Part shown: one piece after another, positions 1 through 10,824 of the stretch
Position numbering within the stretch: position 1 is the stretch's first letter
Layout of the letters: each line of letters opens with the position of its first letter
Source of the DNA: Maea johnstoni
Taxonomy: Eukaryota; Annelida; Polychaeta; Spionida; Magelonidae
DNA length: 64,000 nt
Assembly: GCA_963942565.1 (NCBI GenBank)
Contig: OZ012697.1
Coordinates: forward strand, 32,477,563 to 32,541,562
Direction of reading: 5' to 3'
Program-made: the position numbers and the translations under genes
The notes under the pieces: generated by a model
Told to the model about the DNA's origin: nothing
Seen by the model: the letters and a program-made list of their open reading frames with translations, nothing else
Databases searched by the model: none

Positions 1-508
1 TCTTGAGAATTTTTTTCTCAAAGAATGAAATGACCTATTCAACTATAGCGGTTAATCCAAAACTCGGAAAGGTGCAACTAAACCAGGAGATAACCAAAGC
101 TATTGTGGGTAAGTTTTATCTTTTTTTGCCAAAAAGTAGAGCAGAAGTGATTTGTAGTAACTCTTCGTAATGGATTCCTGAGTTAAAAACCAACGCTATT
201 TCAACAATAACTATGATCATGCTTTAAGATATTCACATCACCACTTACATGATTTCATGATTAGTGAAGACATGATTTTGAATGAATGAATGATTGCTTA
301 AAGGCACATCGGCACACAAAGGCCATTCAGTGCCACAAAATTTGTGTAAAACAATGGTCCTTTGTTATTGTTGAAAACAATAACAAAGCAATAGAAGAAT
401 AAAAATGATCACAAAACAATGAACAACTCCAAAATGTAATTTCCGTATAACAGATTGTTTCAAAAGAAACTATAAATTCTTAAAAGGTTTTGCAATTGGT
501 AAAACAGA
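1..508. other. Flank of the retroelement relic, no gene seen
   Basis: AT-rich sequence with no supportable coding region. A perfect short inverted repeat with 12-bp arms (TTTGTTATTGTT and its complement) lies at about 360-386. No homology to the neighbouring element is visible before position 509, so this looks like host flank or unrelated intergenic sequence. Confidence 0.5.
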
Positions 509-1608
509 CCTCAGCATCAAACACTGAGATCTTCCTCCACTTTAAACAATCCGGATGCTCACATTGTACCCATGTGACATCTCGAACCGTCTGGTATTCA
601 TCCACGACACCGTCCCGCAACCCAGCAGCAGCCGGATCGCTGGAGGGAATATCCTCCATGACATTACCTAGCAACTCAGCATTAGCCGTATCGCCAGACA
701 CACTGTCTTTAGGATCATCCAACCCAGTATACGCCGGATCGGACTCTGATCCTTGGAACAGAGACTGCAGACCCCATAATGGATCACTCTCCTGAGATGC
801 GGTGGCAGGGCTATCAAGATTTTTACGTGCCCTTTGCAACCAAAGAGGCAATTCTCGATCAAAACACCTTTTCAACAGGTCATGGTGCAGAACCTTTGTC
901 TTCTTCTGCCCCTGAACCCGAAACAAGACAAGTGTGATGACCTCAACCACCAGAAGAGGACCAACCCATGGGGTTTCAGTTTGTTACTATGGCCTTTTTT
1001 GAAGGCGTCATTCCGTCATAGCACCACATCACCGACAGCATAGCAAGTTTGACGCAACTGCATATCGTAGCAACTTTTCTGCTGTCGCTGAGTCACTTCT
1101 AACCATTCTCTCACCTGTGAATGAATCTTAGGCATTAGATCACGGAGCTCAACAACGTATTCCGACAACCCGACAGATGTCACAGGAATATCCTCCACCA
1201 GCAATCTCGCCGGATATGACACTTCACGACCCAGCATCATGAGATTGGGAGTAAACCCGGTCTGCCTTCTGGGCACTGAACGATTAGCGCTGGTCAATAA
1301 AGGAAGATCTTCATCCCAGCGGCTATTGTCTTTCAGGTGGCAACGCATTAGCTGCAACAGTGTTCTGTTGTATCGCTCCACCTGACCGTTTGAACAGGGC
1401 CGAAACGGAGACGTTCTAGTCTTCGTGATCACTAGTAGGTCACATACCTGCTGGAACAGGGCACTAGTGAAATTGGCACCCTGATCGGAATGTATCATCT
1501 GCGGGATACCGAACCTACTAATGAATTTGTCCACTACCGTCTGCGCTACTTGCTCTGCAGTCTGATCGGCCAATGGATACGCTTTAATTCACTTAGTGAA
1601 TTGACAAA
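509..1608 (-). mobile_element. Ty3/Gypsy-type retroelement relic, piece 1 (integrase, CW)
   Basis: Read on the minus strand, 1573-1016 encodes an integrase core. It has the family pattern of a catalytic Asp within HSDQGANFTS, the stretch FRPCSNGQVERYNRTL around the third acidic residue, and the downstream MLGREVSYP block. Further along, 950-800 ends the integrase C-terminus (VLHHDLLKRC). Next come Asp-Pro-rich spacers of the DPAxAG type, then the start of a CW-type zinc finger (TWVQCEHPDCLKWRKI) near 590-510. The domain calls rest on motif recognition. The piece stops inside the CW domain at about 509, and at about 1608 it meets piece 2 in the opposite orientation. The copy is a fossil with several breaks. 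Its divergence from piece 2 over the shared 175 bp is modest, so it is not very ancient. Confidence 0.8.
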
Positions 1609-1689
1609 TCAATGCTGAGTTGCAAGGTAATGTTATGGAGGATATTCCATTCGGCGATCCGGCTCCTGCTGGGTTGCGGGACGGTGTCG

Positions 1690-1860
1690 TGGATGAATCC
1701 CAGACGGTTCGAGATGTCACATGGGTACAATGTGAGCATCCGGATTGTTTAAAGTGGAGGAAGATCTCGGTGTTTGATGCTGAGCAGCTAACCAATGACC
1801 CTTGGTACTGCCAGTATAACCCAGATCCTACTTTCGCATCTTGCTCTGTTAAAGAAGAAG
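1690..1860 (+). other. CW-type zinc finger region within the relic
   Basis: The encoded stretch TWVQCEHPDCLKWRKI, followed by DPWYCQYNPDP and a later Cys, matches the CW family. In CW proteins, four Cys bind zinc and the Trp residues form a cage for methylated histone H3 Lys4. All four Cys and the key Trp residues are visible. An inverted second copy of the first half lies at about 509-600. A role in steering integration toward H3K4-methylated chromatin is inference from the family's known binding. Confidence 0.75.
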
Positions 1861-3129
1861 ATTATGAAAGCTGGGTCGCTTGGGTAGATGCTGAGGGAAT
1901 GACCTTTTCGGTGGTTGAGTCTCAAATGCTGGGTCCTGAGTCGGAGCCAACGGGTTCAGATGCAGAGAATCCGGTCACCAGGCAAGGGCGGGTTAGTCGT
2001 AAGCCTGCACGATTCCTGAATTAACTTCCTGCACTCCCAGGGTTTCGGGGGTATGTTTGCACATATTTAACTTGCACATGGCGTATGCACATTAGAACCT
2101 TGTTATGACATGTTTTGATTGTATCTGCAGACTATGGAAGAGGAACAGGATTTCGTGCCGGATTACAACGAGACCATGCCGGCAGAGGATTCAGGGGAGG
2201 AATCTCCGGATCTAAGTGATACTCTGGTGGTGAGCGTCCGGTGTCATGACCAGGAGGATCCGGCTGTTGCTGGGTGCTCTCAGAGTTCCGCCGGTCAAGT
2301 GGAGGACGATCCGGTATTGGCTGGGTCAAATAGAAAAGTGGTGTTGGCAGAGGGTCCTGCTCCCGCTGGGTTCTTGGGTCAACAAGCTGGTGTCTTCGTA
2401 AGAGTGGATTCCGGTCCGTCTAAAGGTAGTGAGTGTTCCGAATGTGGTAGACGGACCAATCACCTAAAGCGGCACATAGTATCGAATCACATCGCTACTC
2501 GCTTTTGGCAGATCATCCCCCTGATGATTTGCTGGGTTTGCCGCCAAGCTGAAACCCAAGCCGTTATCAGGCAACATTCCGGCAAATTTCATCTCGGGCG
2601 AGCCTTAGAGAATTTGTGGCAGGTGTCAGCTCGTTTTTTGCTTTCATATACTCTGAGCTGGGTCTGACGTAGGAGGAGGAATTGATTCGGTTCGTGTGGA
2701 CAAACGGGATCATCGAGCCCACCTCTGTTTTCTCTTCGGATGAAGTACAAATTTTGGATGTGTTAGATCAGCAGACCGGTACACCTTATCTCCCAGTCCA
2801 GTCTGCCGCCTCGCCGGAACGTTTATCCTCGTTACTTAACTGGCGTACTATTCATAATCTGTTGTGCTGTGATTTGACCCGGGTGCCATTAAACAATTTG
2901 CAAGTGGAGATTCCAAATAATAATATTCCTTTGGTCGTGGCAGCAACGTCTACTGAAGCAAGGATGGTGGAGTTCTCTAGTCCGCCTTATCCACCGGTTC
3001 CTTCATGCTCAGCGGAAAGTCATCCTCTGGCTGATAAAACCAATAAACGTAAACGAAGGGCAAAGAAAATACCTAGGGCCAAAAACAGTGTTCCTTACTC
3101 CTAGCCTGGGGAAGCAAATTGCAGCGCGC

Positions 3130-3915
3130 CCATTTTTGATACCCATTGTCATCTAGATCGGTTGCTCCGGAAGGCGCATCACTGTGGAACATTGGAGGAT
3201 TATTTTATCTGAAGGGGACGGGGAGTTTCACCGTACTTTCGTGGTTGCAATGCTGTGTTTTGCGACCCCCCTCAGCTGCTTACCACTAATAACGCAGGAG
3301 GGGGTTTATGGGGTAGTGGGCTGCCATCCGAAGATGGCTCAACGGTTTGAAGGAACGGTGAAAGCACAAATAATTGACTTGTTGCAGCATCCCAAAGTGA
3401 TGGCGCTTGGGGAGGTGGGATTGGATTTTTCGGGGAATATCTCAAAGAGGGAGTAAGCGATTCAGAGGGACGTCCTTAAGGAGTTGTTGGATGTTGCCGT
3501 CATGATGAGGAAGCCAGTGGTTTTCCATTCACGGGATGCCGGGGTGGAAGTCCTGTCTCTCGCTAGGCCCCTCCTGCTGGTGGATCACCCGATCCATCTG
3601 CACTGCTGTATACAGGAGTGGTCTGAGGTCATGTTGTGGAAACGGACCTTTTCAAACATTGTGTTCGGCGTTACTGCTGCATGTACAAACCCACAGCAGG
3701 ATCTGGCTCGTCACTGCGCTACCCTAATCCCGTTATCCTGCATGGTATTAAAAACCGATGCCCCGTATTTCCGCCCGTACGATGCGCCACCCACCCTGGA
3801 GTTTTCTGACCCACAGATGGTCCTGGCACAGGAGGTTGCAAACTTGCAACAGGTCTCAGTGGACGACGTCCTTCGCTCTAGCTGGGACAATGCCACGCGC
3901 ATTTACGGATTCTAG
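3130..3915 (+). other. TatD-type metal-dependent nuclease region within the relic
   Basis: The classic TatD landmarks occur in order: FDTHCHLDR (His-x-His metal ligands), VVGCHPK, ALGEVGLDF (metal-binding Glu), PVVFHSRDA, IHLHC and KTDAPYFRPY (catalytic Asp), followed by the helix ending WDNATRIYGF. The span of about 260 codons equals a normal TatD DNase. It sits between the CW/zinc-finger region and the 3' LTR in the same orientation, so it appears to be cargo of the element rather than a host gene. The copy is not intact. The alternative, a host TatD pseudogene sitting beside the LTR, is less likely because it is flanked on both sides by the same repeated 20-nt words. Confidence 0.75.
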
Positions 3916-3932
3916 GGTGCAGGTAGGAGTAT

Positions 3933-4286
3933 GATCCGGCTTCCGCTGGGTTATGCTGAGGTAGATCCGGCTTCTGCTGGGTTTACCTACTTTTTGTAAA
4001 TAGTTATGCTGAGGTAGATCCGGCTTCTGCTGGGTTTGCCTACTTTTTGTAAATAAGTAATGTAAGGGTAGATCCGACTTCTGCTGGGTTCACCCATTGT
4101 ATTAGTCGCGTAGTTTGATAGCTAGTAACGTAGGGGTAGGTCCGGCTTCCGCTGGGTTCACCCAGTAGTCTTTTGTAGTAATTTTGTACTTGAAACTGTT
4201 ATTTTGTCAATTATGTAAGGTCCGGCGCCCTGCTGGGTTTGTCAGACGTGTATAAATCTCTTTGATTAGTCCGGTTATGCTGGGTT
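3933..4286 (+). repeat. Array of about seven 20-nt words in the relic's 3' UTR
   Basis: Words close to GATCCGGCTTCTGCTGGGTT lie at 3933-3952, 3964-3983, 4017-4036, 4071-4090, 4139-4158, 4219-4239 and 4268-4286, separated by T-rich spacers. The same word also occurs in the coding part of the relic, where it encodes DPAxAG. Confidence 0.85.
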
Positions 4287-4378
4287 ATTGTTTTGATTTA
4301 ACGTTCCATCTGGTTTTGCTCGATGGAGGTATTATATTTTTCATATTGCAGCAGTCCTTTTTACAGGAAGGGGGGGAA

Positions 4379-4600
4379 TGTTGCGAGCGTAGTGATAGTG
4401 CAGCGAACGTTCGCTGCATGTGCGCGCGCATCCTGGAGCCGGACAGGAAGTGTCCTGTCAGTCCCGCCGGTGATCTATTAGACTTGACCTGACCTTCTGA
4501 CCGTGTGGACCTACCAGTTGCCGCTGCTGGCGCTTCTAGTTGTACCAACCGGTTTTGGAGCCAAGGTAAGTCACTCACTTGTATTTGCCATATAGACTGT
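4379..4600 (+). repeat. Probable 3' LTR (truncated)
   Basis: It begins with TGTTGCGAG directly after a polypurine tract that includes AGGAAGGGGGGGAA. The right edge is unclear because the tail of the adjacent LINE starts at about 4580-4600. No second LTR is available for dating. Confidence 0.55.
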
Positions 4601-7345
4601 ATACTATCCAGAGAAGTGCTCACAACACAATTTCATGTAAATAAGACAAAATGCTGTCTGGAGGAACCTTTTCAAAGAGTTCCCTAAAGCTATTTACCCT
4701 AAAATGTCTATTTCTGGATTCTATAAAATCAACACACTCAAATAAAATATGCTTGACAGTCAATTGACAATCACACGCTGTACATTGGGGAGGATCTTCC
4801 CCTTTCAAAAGGAAGCAGTGAGTCAAATGAGTGTGTCCAATTTGAATTCTTGTTAAAACGCTCTCCTCACACCTAAAGATTCGAGAACCTCCAGGCTAAA
4901 GACCCAGCAGAGGATGAAACTCATGTAGTTTGTTGTTTGCTGCCTCATCCCACTGAGACTGCCATTTGCGTTTTAAAAGGATATTGATGTGTTTTTTAAA
5001 ATCACCATAAGGAATGGGAACATTTGTGACTCTTCCCAAAAGACCAGCTTTGGCAGCAGTGTCTACCTTTTCATTACCTATGATGCCAACATGACTGGGA
5101 ATCCAGTAAAATAATATTCTTTTCTCTTGGTACTGGACTAGCCAATTGGAAGAATAATTATCAATGACTGCTGCTACTACAGCCTTGTCATCTGAAACAG
5201 AGCAGGGCTCAACGCTAAGGCTAGCCCCGTAGCCCCGGGCTAGTTATTGAATGTCAGGGCTAGTAAATTCCACCTGTGAGTAGCCCTGAGGGACTAGATA
5301 GAATTAGAATATCAGCGCTTAAAAATTATGAAGCCCACCTTTGGCTCTGCATACCTGGATGATAATTTACCTCAATTTACCACAATACACTGTATTCTTT
5401 TCATGTTATCAACAGAGGCTATGATATCAACAGAGGTCACTGTTTGAGAAGAGTTGTCATTTATATCAGGGCTAGCAAAAATATTTCAGGGCTAGTAAAA
5501 GTTTCGGTAACTAGCCCTGCTGGGCTTATGAAGTTTTTTCTTAATGTTGAGCCCTGCAGAGCCATCAGTGTAGATGAAATCATAGTCTCGAAAGACATCC
5601 TTCACCTCATTATGTAAACTTATGTACTTGGAAGGATCCGTTTGATCCTTCTTAGCATATAAAAGAGTGAGGTTGACCATAGCAGTTGGACATGTCCATG
5701 GAGGAGTTTCAGGAAATTCAAACTTTGCGATGATGTCAGGATCAAAATTCAACTCTTCCAATGATTCCTTAATACGAATACCAAAAGTTGGAATGACTTG
5801 GTTTTCTACCAAAAAGGTCCACATACCGAGGGTTAAAAATAGTATCATAAACAGGATTATTTGGGTTGGCAGCTATTTTAGTAGCAAATTGAAGAGCGCG
5901 CTTTTCTCTTCTGAGGTGAAGAGGGAGCTCATTCGCCTCAACACAAAGACTCTGTGCAGGAGAGGTTCAAAAGGTTCCAAGAGAGAGCCTCAAACCCTAG
6001 TTTTGAATAGGATCCAGCAAAGAAATATAAGATTTACATACTGCTCCATAAATAAAACATCCATAGTCTAGCTTTGAACGAACAAAGGGCTCTATACAGT
6101 CATAAAAGAACTGTACGATCCCCACCCCGGCCAGTCAGTGTTGGAAACTACTCTCAACAAATTCAAAGCCTTGACACACTTTTTCTTTAGGCCCCTTGAT
6201 ATGAGGGACAAATGTCAATTTTGAATCGAGTAATTTAAACGCTAAGGAACTTTATTTCCTTCTTTACAGGAATGGGGTTATCATAAAGTAGTAAGCAGGG
6301 ATCTGGATGAAGACCCCTCCTTCGACAAAAATGGACACAGACAGTCTTAATGATTGGGAGAATTTAAAACCATTATTATCCACCCAATCTTCTATTCTAT
6401 TTAGATGAAATTGGAGCTGCCTTTCTATAGCGTGCATGTGTTTTGATCGATAAGAGACACCAAAGTCATCCACAAATAGAGACTTGTCAACACCATTTCT
6501 TATACAGCTGGTGATGCTGTTGATTTTGACAATAAAAAGGGTGACAGATAAAATGATACCCTACGGAACTCCCATTTCTTGGTCATAAAAGTCAGAGAGG
6601 GATGTCCCTACTCTGACTCGAAATTTCCTTTCAGATAAAAAGTTTTTAATAAAAAGGGGCAAACGTCCCCTGAGGTCCATATCATGTAAATCCTACATAA
6701 TTCCATACTTCCAGGTGGTGTCATATGCCTTTTCGAGGTCAGAAAAGACAGACACCACATGTTCTCCTTTTAAAAATCCCTCTCTCACAAAGGTTTCAAA
6801 GCGCACAAGGTGATCCATTGCGCTCTTTGTTTTTCGTAAGCCACTTTGGGCTTCCGTGATAAGTGAAGAAAGTTCAAGAAACCAAACAAGACGATTGTTT
6901 ATCATTCGTTCCATGGTCTTACAGACACAACTGGTCAAAGCTATTGGGCAGTAATTATTAGGATCTTTGGAGTCTTTTCCTGGTTTGGCAATGGGTATGA
7001 TAGTGGCTCCTCTCCAGGAAAGTGGAAACGCTCCAGTTTCCCAAATATTATTAAAACCCTTTAAAATGCACTGGAGAGAAGCTTCAGGAAGATGCTTCAA
7101 AATCTGATAATGTATTTGATCTCGACCAGGAGCTGTGTCATGGGCTTTGCAAAGCGCAGTCCTGAGCTCATCTATTAAAAAGGGTTGATTATATGGTTCG
7201 GTATTGTCTGATTGTAGTATAAGGGGATGTCTCTCTTGTCTATTTTTGATGCGTTGGAACTAAGTTGAATAATGTGCAGAGGAGGAATTGAAGGATATTG
7301 CCTCCCCAATGGTATTGGCAATATCACTTGGTTGCGTTATTTTGA
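4600..7345 (-). mobile_element. LINE, RNase H-bearing (I/Nimb-like clade), 5' truncated
   Basis: Read from high to low coordinates. 7330-7100 carries the RT fingers entry (TAPGRDQIHYQIL). 7100-6693 carries IIPIAKPGKDSKDPNNYCPI and a block ending EKAYDTTWKYGI. About 6640-6264 carries a YADD-type box (FVDDFGVSYRSKHMHAIERQ). An RNase H domain follows, with IYTDGSAG near 5565-5535. Its second half lies at 5197-4870 (WIPSHVGIIGNEKVDTAAKA). A C-terminal Cys/His knuckle (CTACDC, then H and C) sits near 4780-4740. ORF1 and the endonuclease are missing, as expected for 5' truncation. Several in-frame stops and frame changes make it inactive. It is interrupted by a 354-bp MITE at 5203-5556. Confidence 0.85.
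5203..5556. mobile_element. MITE, CAGGGCTCAA-TIR group, 'GGGCTAG' family
   Basis: The ends are CAGGGCTCAACGCTAAG and CTTAATGTTGAGCCCTG, flanked by a CAGAG duplication (5198-5202 and 5557-5561). Subterminal words GGGCTAG/CTAGCCC repeat near both ends. It splits the LINE's RNase H domain exactly between YTDGSAG and the downstream RNase H half, which proves insertion. Five-bp TSDs suggest the hAT5-like branch (inference). Confidence 0.8.
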
Positions 7346-7984
7346 AGGAAAATAATGTGAAGTTATATTAAGAATTTTTGTCTCGGTTACACCTTTAAAA
7401 TACTGTAGAGATAAGCTGTATTGTTTTCTTTTCAGAGTTTTCCATGATTCCATGCCCTAGTCAAAAAAACACCACTCATAAACTGCTTAATCACAGCCTT
7501 CATATACTACCTTTACACTGCCTTCAAATACCACATATTCACCACCCTTCATACAGCATGAATACCGCCTTTTCATACTGCAGTGGTAGGGCTGTCTAGT
7601 GAAGCAGCATGCAGTAACCTACATGATGAACACTGCCTGTGGACAGCTTTTCATACCGCCTGACCTAAATACCGCTGCACAAAATGTGGAATCCAGGCGG
7701 TGTCTAGGCATCTAGACATTTATGAAAGCGGGCAACCCTTAGACAGCACAAAGACCGCTTTTTGAAAAAGTTTAAATAAAAAGCGGTATCTTGCCCAACC
7801 TTAACACAACCTTATACCACCTGCAGACCGTTGAATAAGCAGCAGCCATTAGGTTAAGGTGGTGTACCCAATACCGCTGTTAGTTAGTTAATGATACAAC
7901 TTTTATGATCACCTGAATGCTGCCTGATAAAGGCCTTAACACTACCTGGCTATGTTAAGGGCAGTATCCAAATATCAGACATGT
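7346..7984. other. Unassigned AT-rich sequence with recurring ACCGC words
   Basis: No gene. Words such as TACCGC and its complement GCGGTA recur about a dozen times between 7500 and 7880 in both orientations. This may be a decayed inverted-repeat element, but no clear ends were found. Confidence 0.4.
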
Positions 7985-8389
7985 GGATGCAACTATGAAG
8001 ATCTCTTGGTTTAAAAGAATACATATCTCGGATGAAGGTTGGGCCGCTCTTCCATATATATAAAAATGGATAGGATTTACATGTATGGTGATATTTCCTT
8101 AAAGAAACTACTTGTTTCGCTGAAAAATCCCTTCTGGAATGATACTATAAAATCGTTAATGTTTCTGTTCAAAAAAACAAGTTTCCAGAGTATTGAGGCA
8201 TTGCTTGCCACTCCAATCCGGTACAATTCAAGTATGATTCAGGATAAACTCATATCTTGGGCTAACAAAGGTATCATGACAATTGGTGACATTATATATG
8301 AAAATGGCATTATTCTAAGCAAATATTATATTGAACCAGGAACGTTCATTGAAGGGATACGCGACTACCTCAAATACAGTTGCATGTAG
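7985..8389 (+). mobile_element. LINE fragment, L1/Tx1-like ORF2 C-terminal part (first piece)
   Basis: Begins with MKISWFKRI, typical of the late ORF2 region. After a frame change it continues with NPFWNDTIKS, PIRYNSSMI and WANKGIMTIGDI. This order (a 'P-W-N' block, then 'W-x-x-x-G-I-x-x-I-x-D') is characteristic of the region downstream of RT in L1/Tx1 elements. The remainder lies at 9515-10190 after a 1.1-kb interruption. Confidence 0.65.
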
Positions 8390-9514
8390 AGAATGGCTAG
8401 ATCTCAGTAGATTTCAGCAGCAACTGACAGTAGGTCCGCAGCTTAAATAGATACATGCATGCCATTGCTAGACTCACTTCTCAGTCTAGCATGCTCTTGC
8501 ATACTGTAAACATCTAGGTTCATTGCATACTTAATTTTCTTGATTTACTGCATAATGTGATCACTTGGATTAAACTTTAACATACTTTAAGCCCTCATTT
8601 AATCCAAACCCAGTATCAAGTGACTGAGATGACCCTTGCTTAATTAGATATTTGGCTAAATATTGGATATATTGAGCTAGCTTTGGGGAATCAAAGTTGG
8701 ATGAACTGTAGATTGCTTTGCCATTAAATCTGTATAGCATTGTTTTGCGGCTTCAAAATAACAGACAAACATCAATTCAGAATAAATGCCAATTGAAAAG
8801 ATTAGCAGGCCAGCCAGTCATTCAATGAGAAACCCTAAGTATAGAATTGCATTTGTGAAGTTTGGTCAGGCAGACAGGCACATACATACTAATCCATTTT
8901 CCCTGGTTTGGGTAAGTAATCTGGGTAAGTAAGTAATCTGTTATATGAAAAATAACCCAAGGAAACAATCATAGATAGTGTAATGCATAGACAGTTACAT
9001 AATACATACAAATTAGAACAACAACTTGAGGCTAACCTAGAGGCTCTTTTTTAACTTGTCATGGTGTAAATGAAGCAAAATACATATGCTGTTGAAAGTA
9101 AAAAAATCATAACAAAAAAATAGACAAAATTTGCTCATGAAACATGGCTTAAAATTAAGTTTACAATACTATCTTTCAGAAAAAAAATATTTCTATGTAA
9201 TGAAGTAAATAGGCAATATGTTTTTAGATTCAGATTAGAAAGCTCTATGGGTACAAAGAAATGTGAAAAAAAAATGGCCGTCACTGATAATCACATGATT
9301 GACTAGGATTTTGAAAAATTGAAAAAAACATTTCTGGGCTGCATTTCTCTGTGAAAATACCAGGATGCCTTTATACATATCTCTTCTAGTGGCATCTTTT
9401 GTTTCAAGCTTCTGGAATAACAAATATGGGAGAAATTACCAAATTAAAGATATGATAAGAAGACATTTGAGGGACCTCATTTAAAGTTTTTTAATGAGAA
9501 AATTTATTTTAGAA
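8390..9514. other. Interruption between the two LINE pieces, content unrecognised
   Basis: About 1.1 kb of AT-rich sequence without coding potential or clear inverted ends. The two LINE pieces on either side are collinear, so this is probably a later insertion. I could not identify target-site duplications. Confidence 0.4.
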
Positions 9515-10190
9515 ATATTTTTTTGTATATTTTTGAGAATGATGCAGTAGCATATCGGCTTCCAATCCCTCTATTTACGTCTCTGATTAAACAAACATGG
9601 AATGTCACATGTAAATTTTTATCATATTTACGTCTCAAAAAAAAGGATTCAAATAATTCTCAAACAAAGGAATTTTTTGTATATCTACGTACTAGACCAC
9701 AATTATCACATATTCTGTATAAGGTTGAGATGGGAATCAAAGGAAATAATTTTTTTACTTGGACAACAAAGGTAAAGATAAGTTTGGTACATGTACACTC
9801 CGAGACAAGTGGAGGGAATCCTTAAACGACAAGGTAACACTACTGACATTGCAATCAGCTTTGAAAAATGAAAAAAAAAATTCTCCTTCTGTGTATCAAT
9901 ACTACAACCAATACAAATTGACCCATAGAAAGACTGTCAATAACGAACTATTAATAAAAATGGGTATTGTGGAAGGAGAAAAGTGTCTCTTTTGCAAAGA
10001 ACATTCATAAATCATTGAACATTTATATTTAACATGTGTAAACTCTGCAAGAATTTGGAATGATACAATCACTTGGGCTAGAAGCATCTGTGATCCCCAT
10101 TTTATGATCTCAGACCAGGAAAATCTTTTGGTTGCTCGTCAAAAGATCAAGTTAACCAACTATTAATAATCAGTGTTAAGGCTGTGATGC
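9515..10190 (+). mobile_element. LINE fragment, L1/Tx1-like ORF2 C-terminus (second piece)
   Basis: Encodes RLPIPLFTSLIKQTW, then in shifted frames KWRESLND and NNELLIKMGIVEGEKC, ending in a Cys-x2-Cys...His...Cys knuckle (CLFCKEH then EHLYLTC) and RIWNDTITWA. This is the conserved C-terminal zinc-finger region of L1/Tx1 ORF2. Frame changes and stops make it a relic. Confidence 0.65.
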
Positions 10191-10486
10191 TGGTGACGCA
10201 CTCGAAATAAGACAACTCCTAGTTTATCACTCCTGTCCCATTTCTAACAATAGTTTTCTAATCCCTGAGGTCTTGGTGTTTCAAATATAAGTTTACTTTA
10301 ACTTACCTGCTTGAGCTGACCTCGATATAAACACAGTTTCAAAATTACAGTGTTTTCCCTCAAATGACGTTTTCTTGATCAATAAAGGTTCATTTGATTT
10401 ATAAATACCATACATGTCTGCTAAATATACTAGGCTAGGGCAACTGGAAGGCAAATTTGGAGTTCCTGCAAGAGAATACCTTACAG

Positions 10487-10585
10487 CACGCGATTTTGGT
10501 GGAAATTTTACTTACGAAAGTAGGTCAACATGTCTGTCCATTGTGACCTACTTTCTTAGGTAAAAATATCCACCAAAATCGCGGT
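10487..10585. repeat. Short near-perfect hairpin
   Basis: The left arm (ACGCGATTTTGGTGGA, then TTACTTACGAAAGTAGGTCA) is mirrored by the right arm (TGACCTACTTTCTTAGGTAA, then TCCACCAAAATCGCG). Arms are about 40 bp with a 16-bp loop. It could be a tiny MITE or, if transcribed, a miRNA-like hairpin. There is no evidence of function. Confidence 0.7.
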
Positions 10586-10824
10586 GTTAAAAGGAGTTTA
10601 CTTAAGAATCTCAATATAATCAAATCAAGGAAAGTGATATAAAAAAAAAGCAGTGTTTGAAAACTTCTGGTTCTCCTTTATTACAGACATCAGAAATGAC
10701 ATACATACTAGAAATAGTTGGTACATTTTTTGATATATCCCTATCTAAGAACAGGAAAATCTTTCATTCAGAAAATATATTTGTAACATCGTGAATATAA
10801 CATGCTATGATGAATAAAAACCCT

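Larger units (their letters stand above)
1609..4600 (+). mobile_element. Ty3/Gypsy-type retroelement relic, piece 2 (CW, TatD nuclease, 3' LTR)
   Basis: Parts in order: a CW zinc finger at about 1690-1850, with Cys, Cys, Trp-Arg, Trp-Tyr-Cys and a final Cys in family spacing; a region rich in DPAxAG-type peptides at 2119-2400; paired Cys/His zinc-finger-like patterns at about 2430-2570; a basic tail near 3040-3080; a TatD-type nuclease region at 3130-3915; and a 3' untranslated region at 3916-4365 made of repeated 20-nt words. A G-rich polypurine tract follows at 4370-4378, with an LTR-like start TGTTGCGAG just after it. The reverse transcriptase and 5' LTR are not in this window. The copy is broken in several places and is treated as a fossil. 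Assignment to Gypsy rests on the integrase in piece 1 and on the polypurine-tract/LTR layout. Confidence 0.75.
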
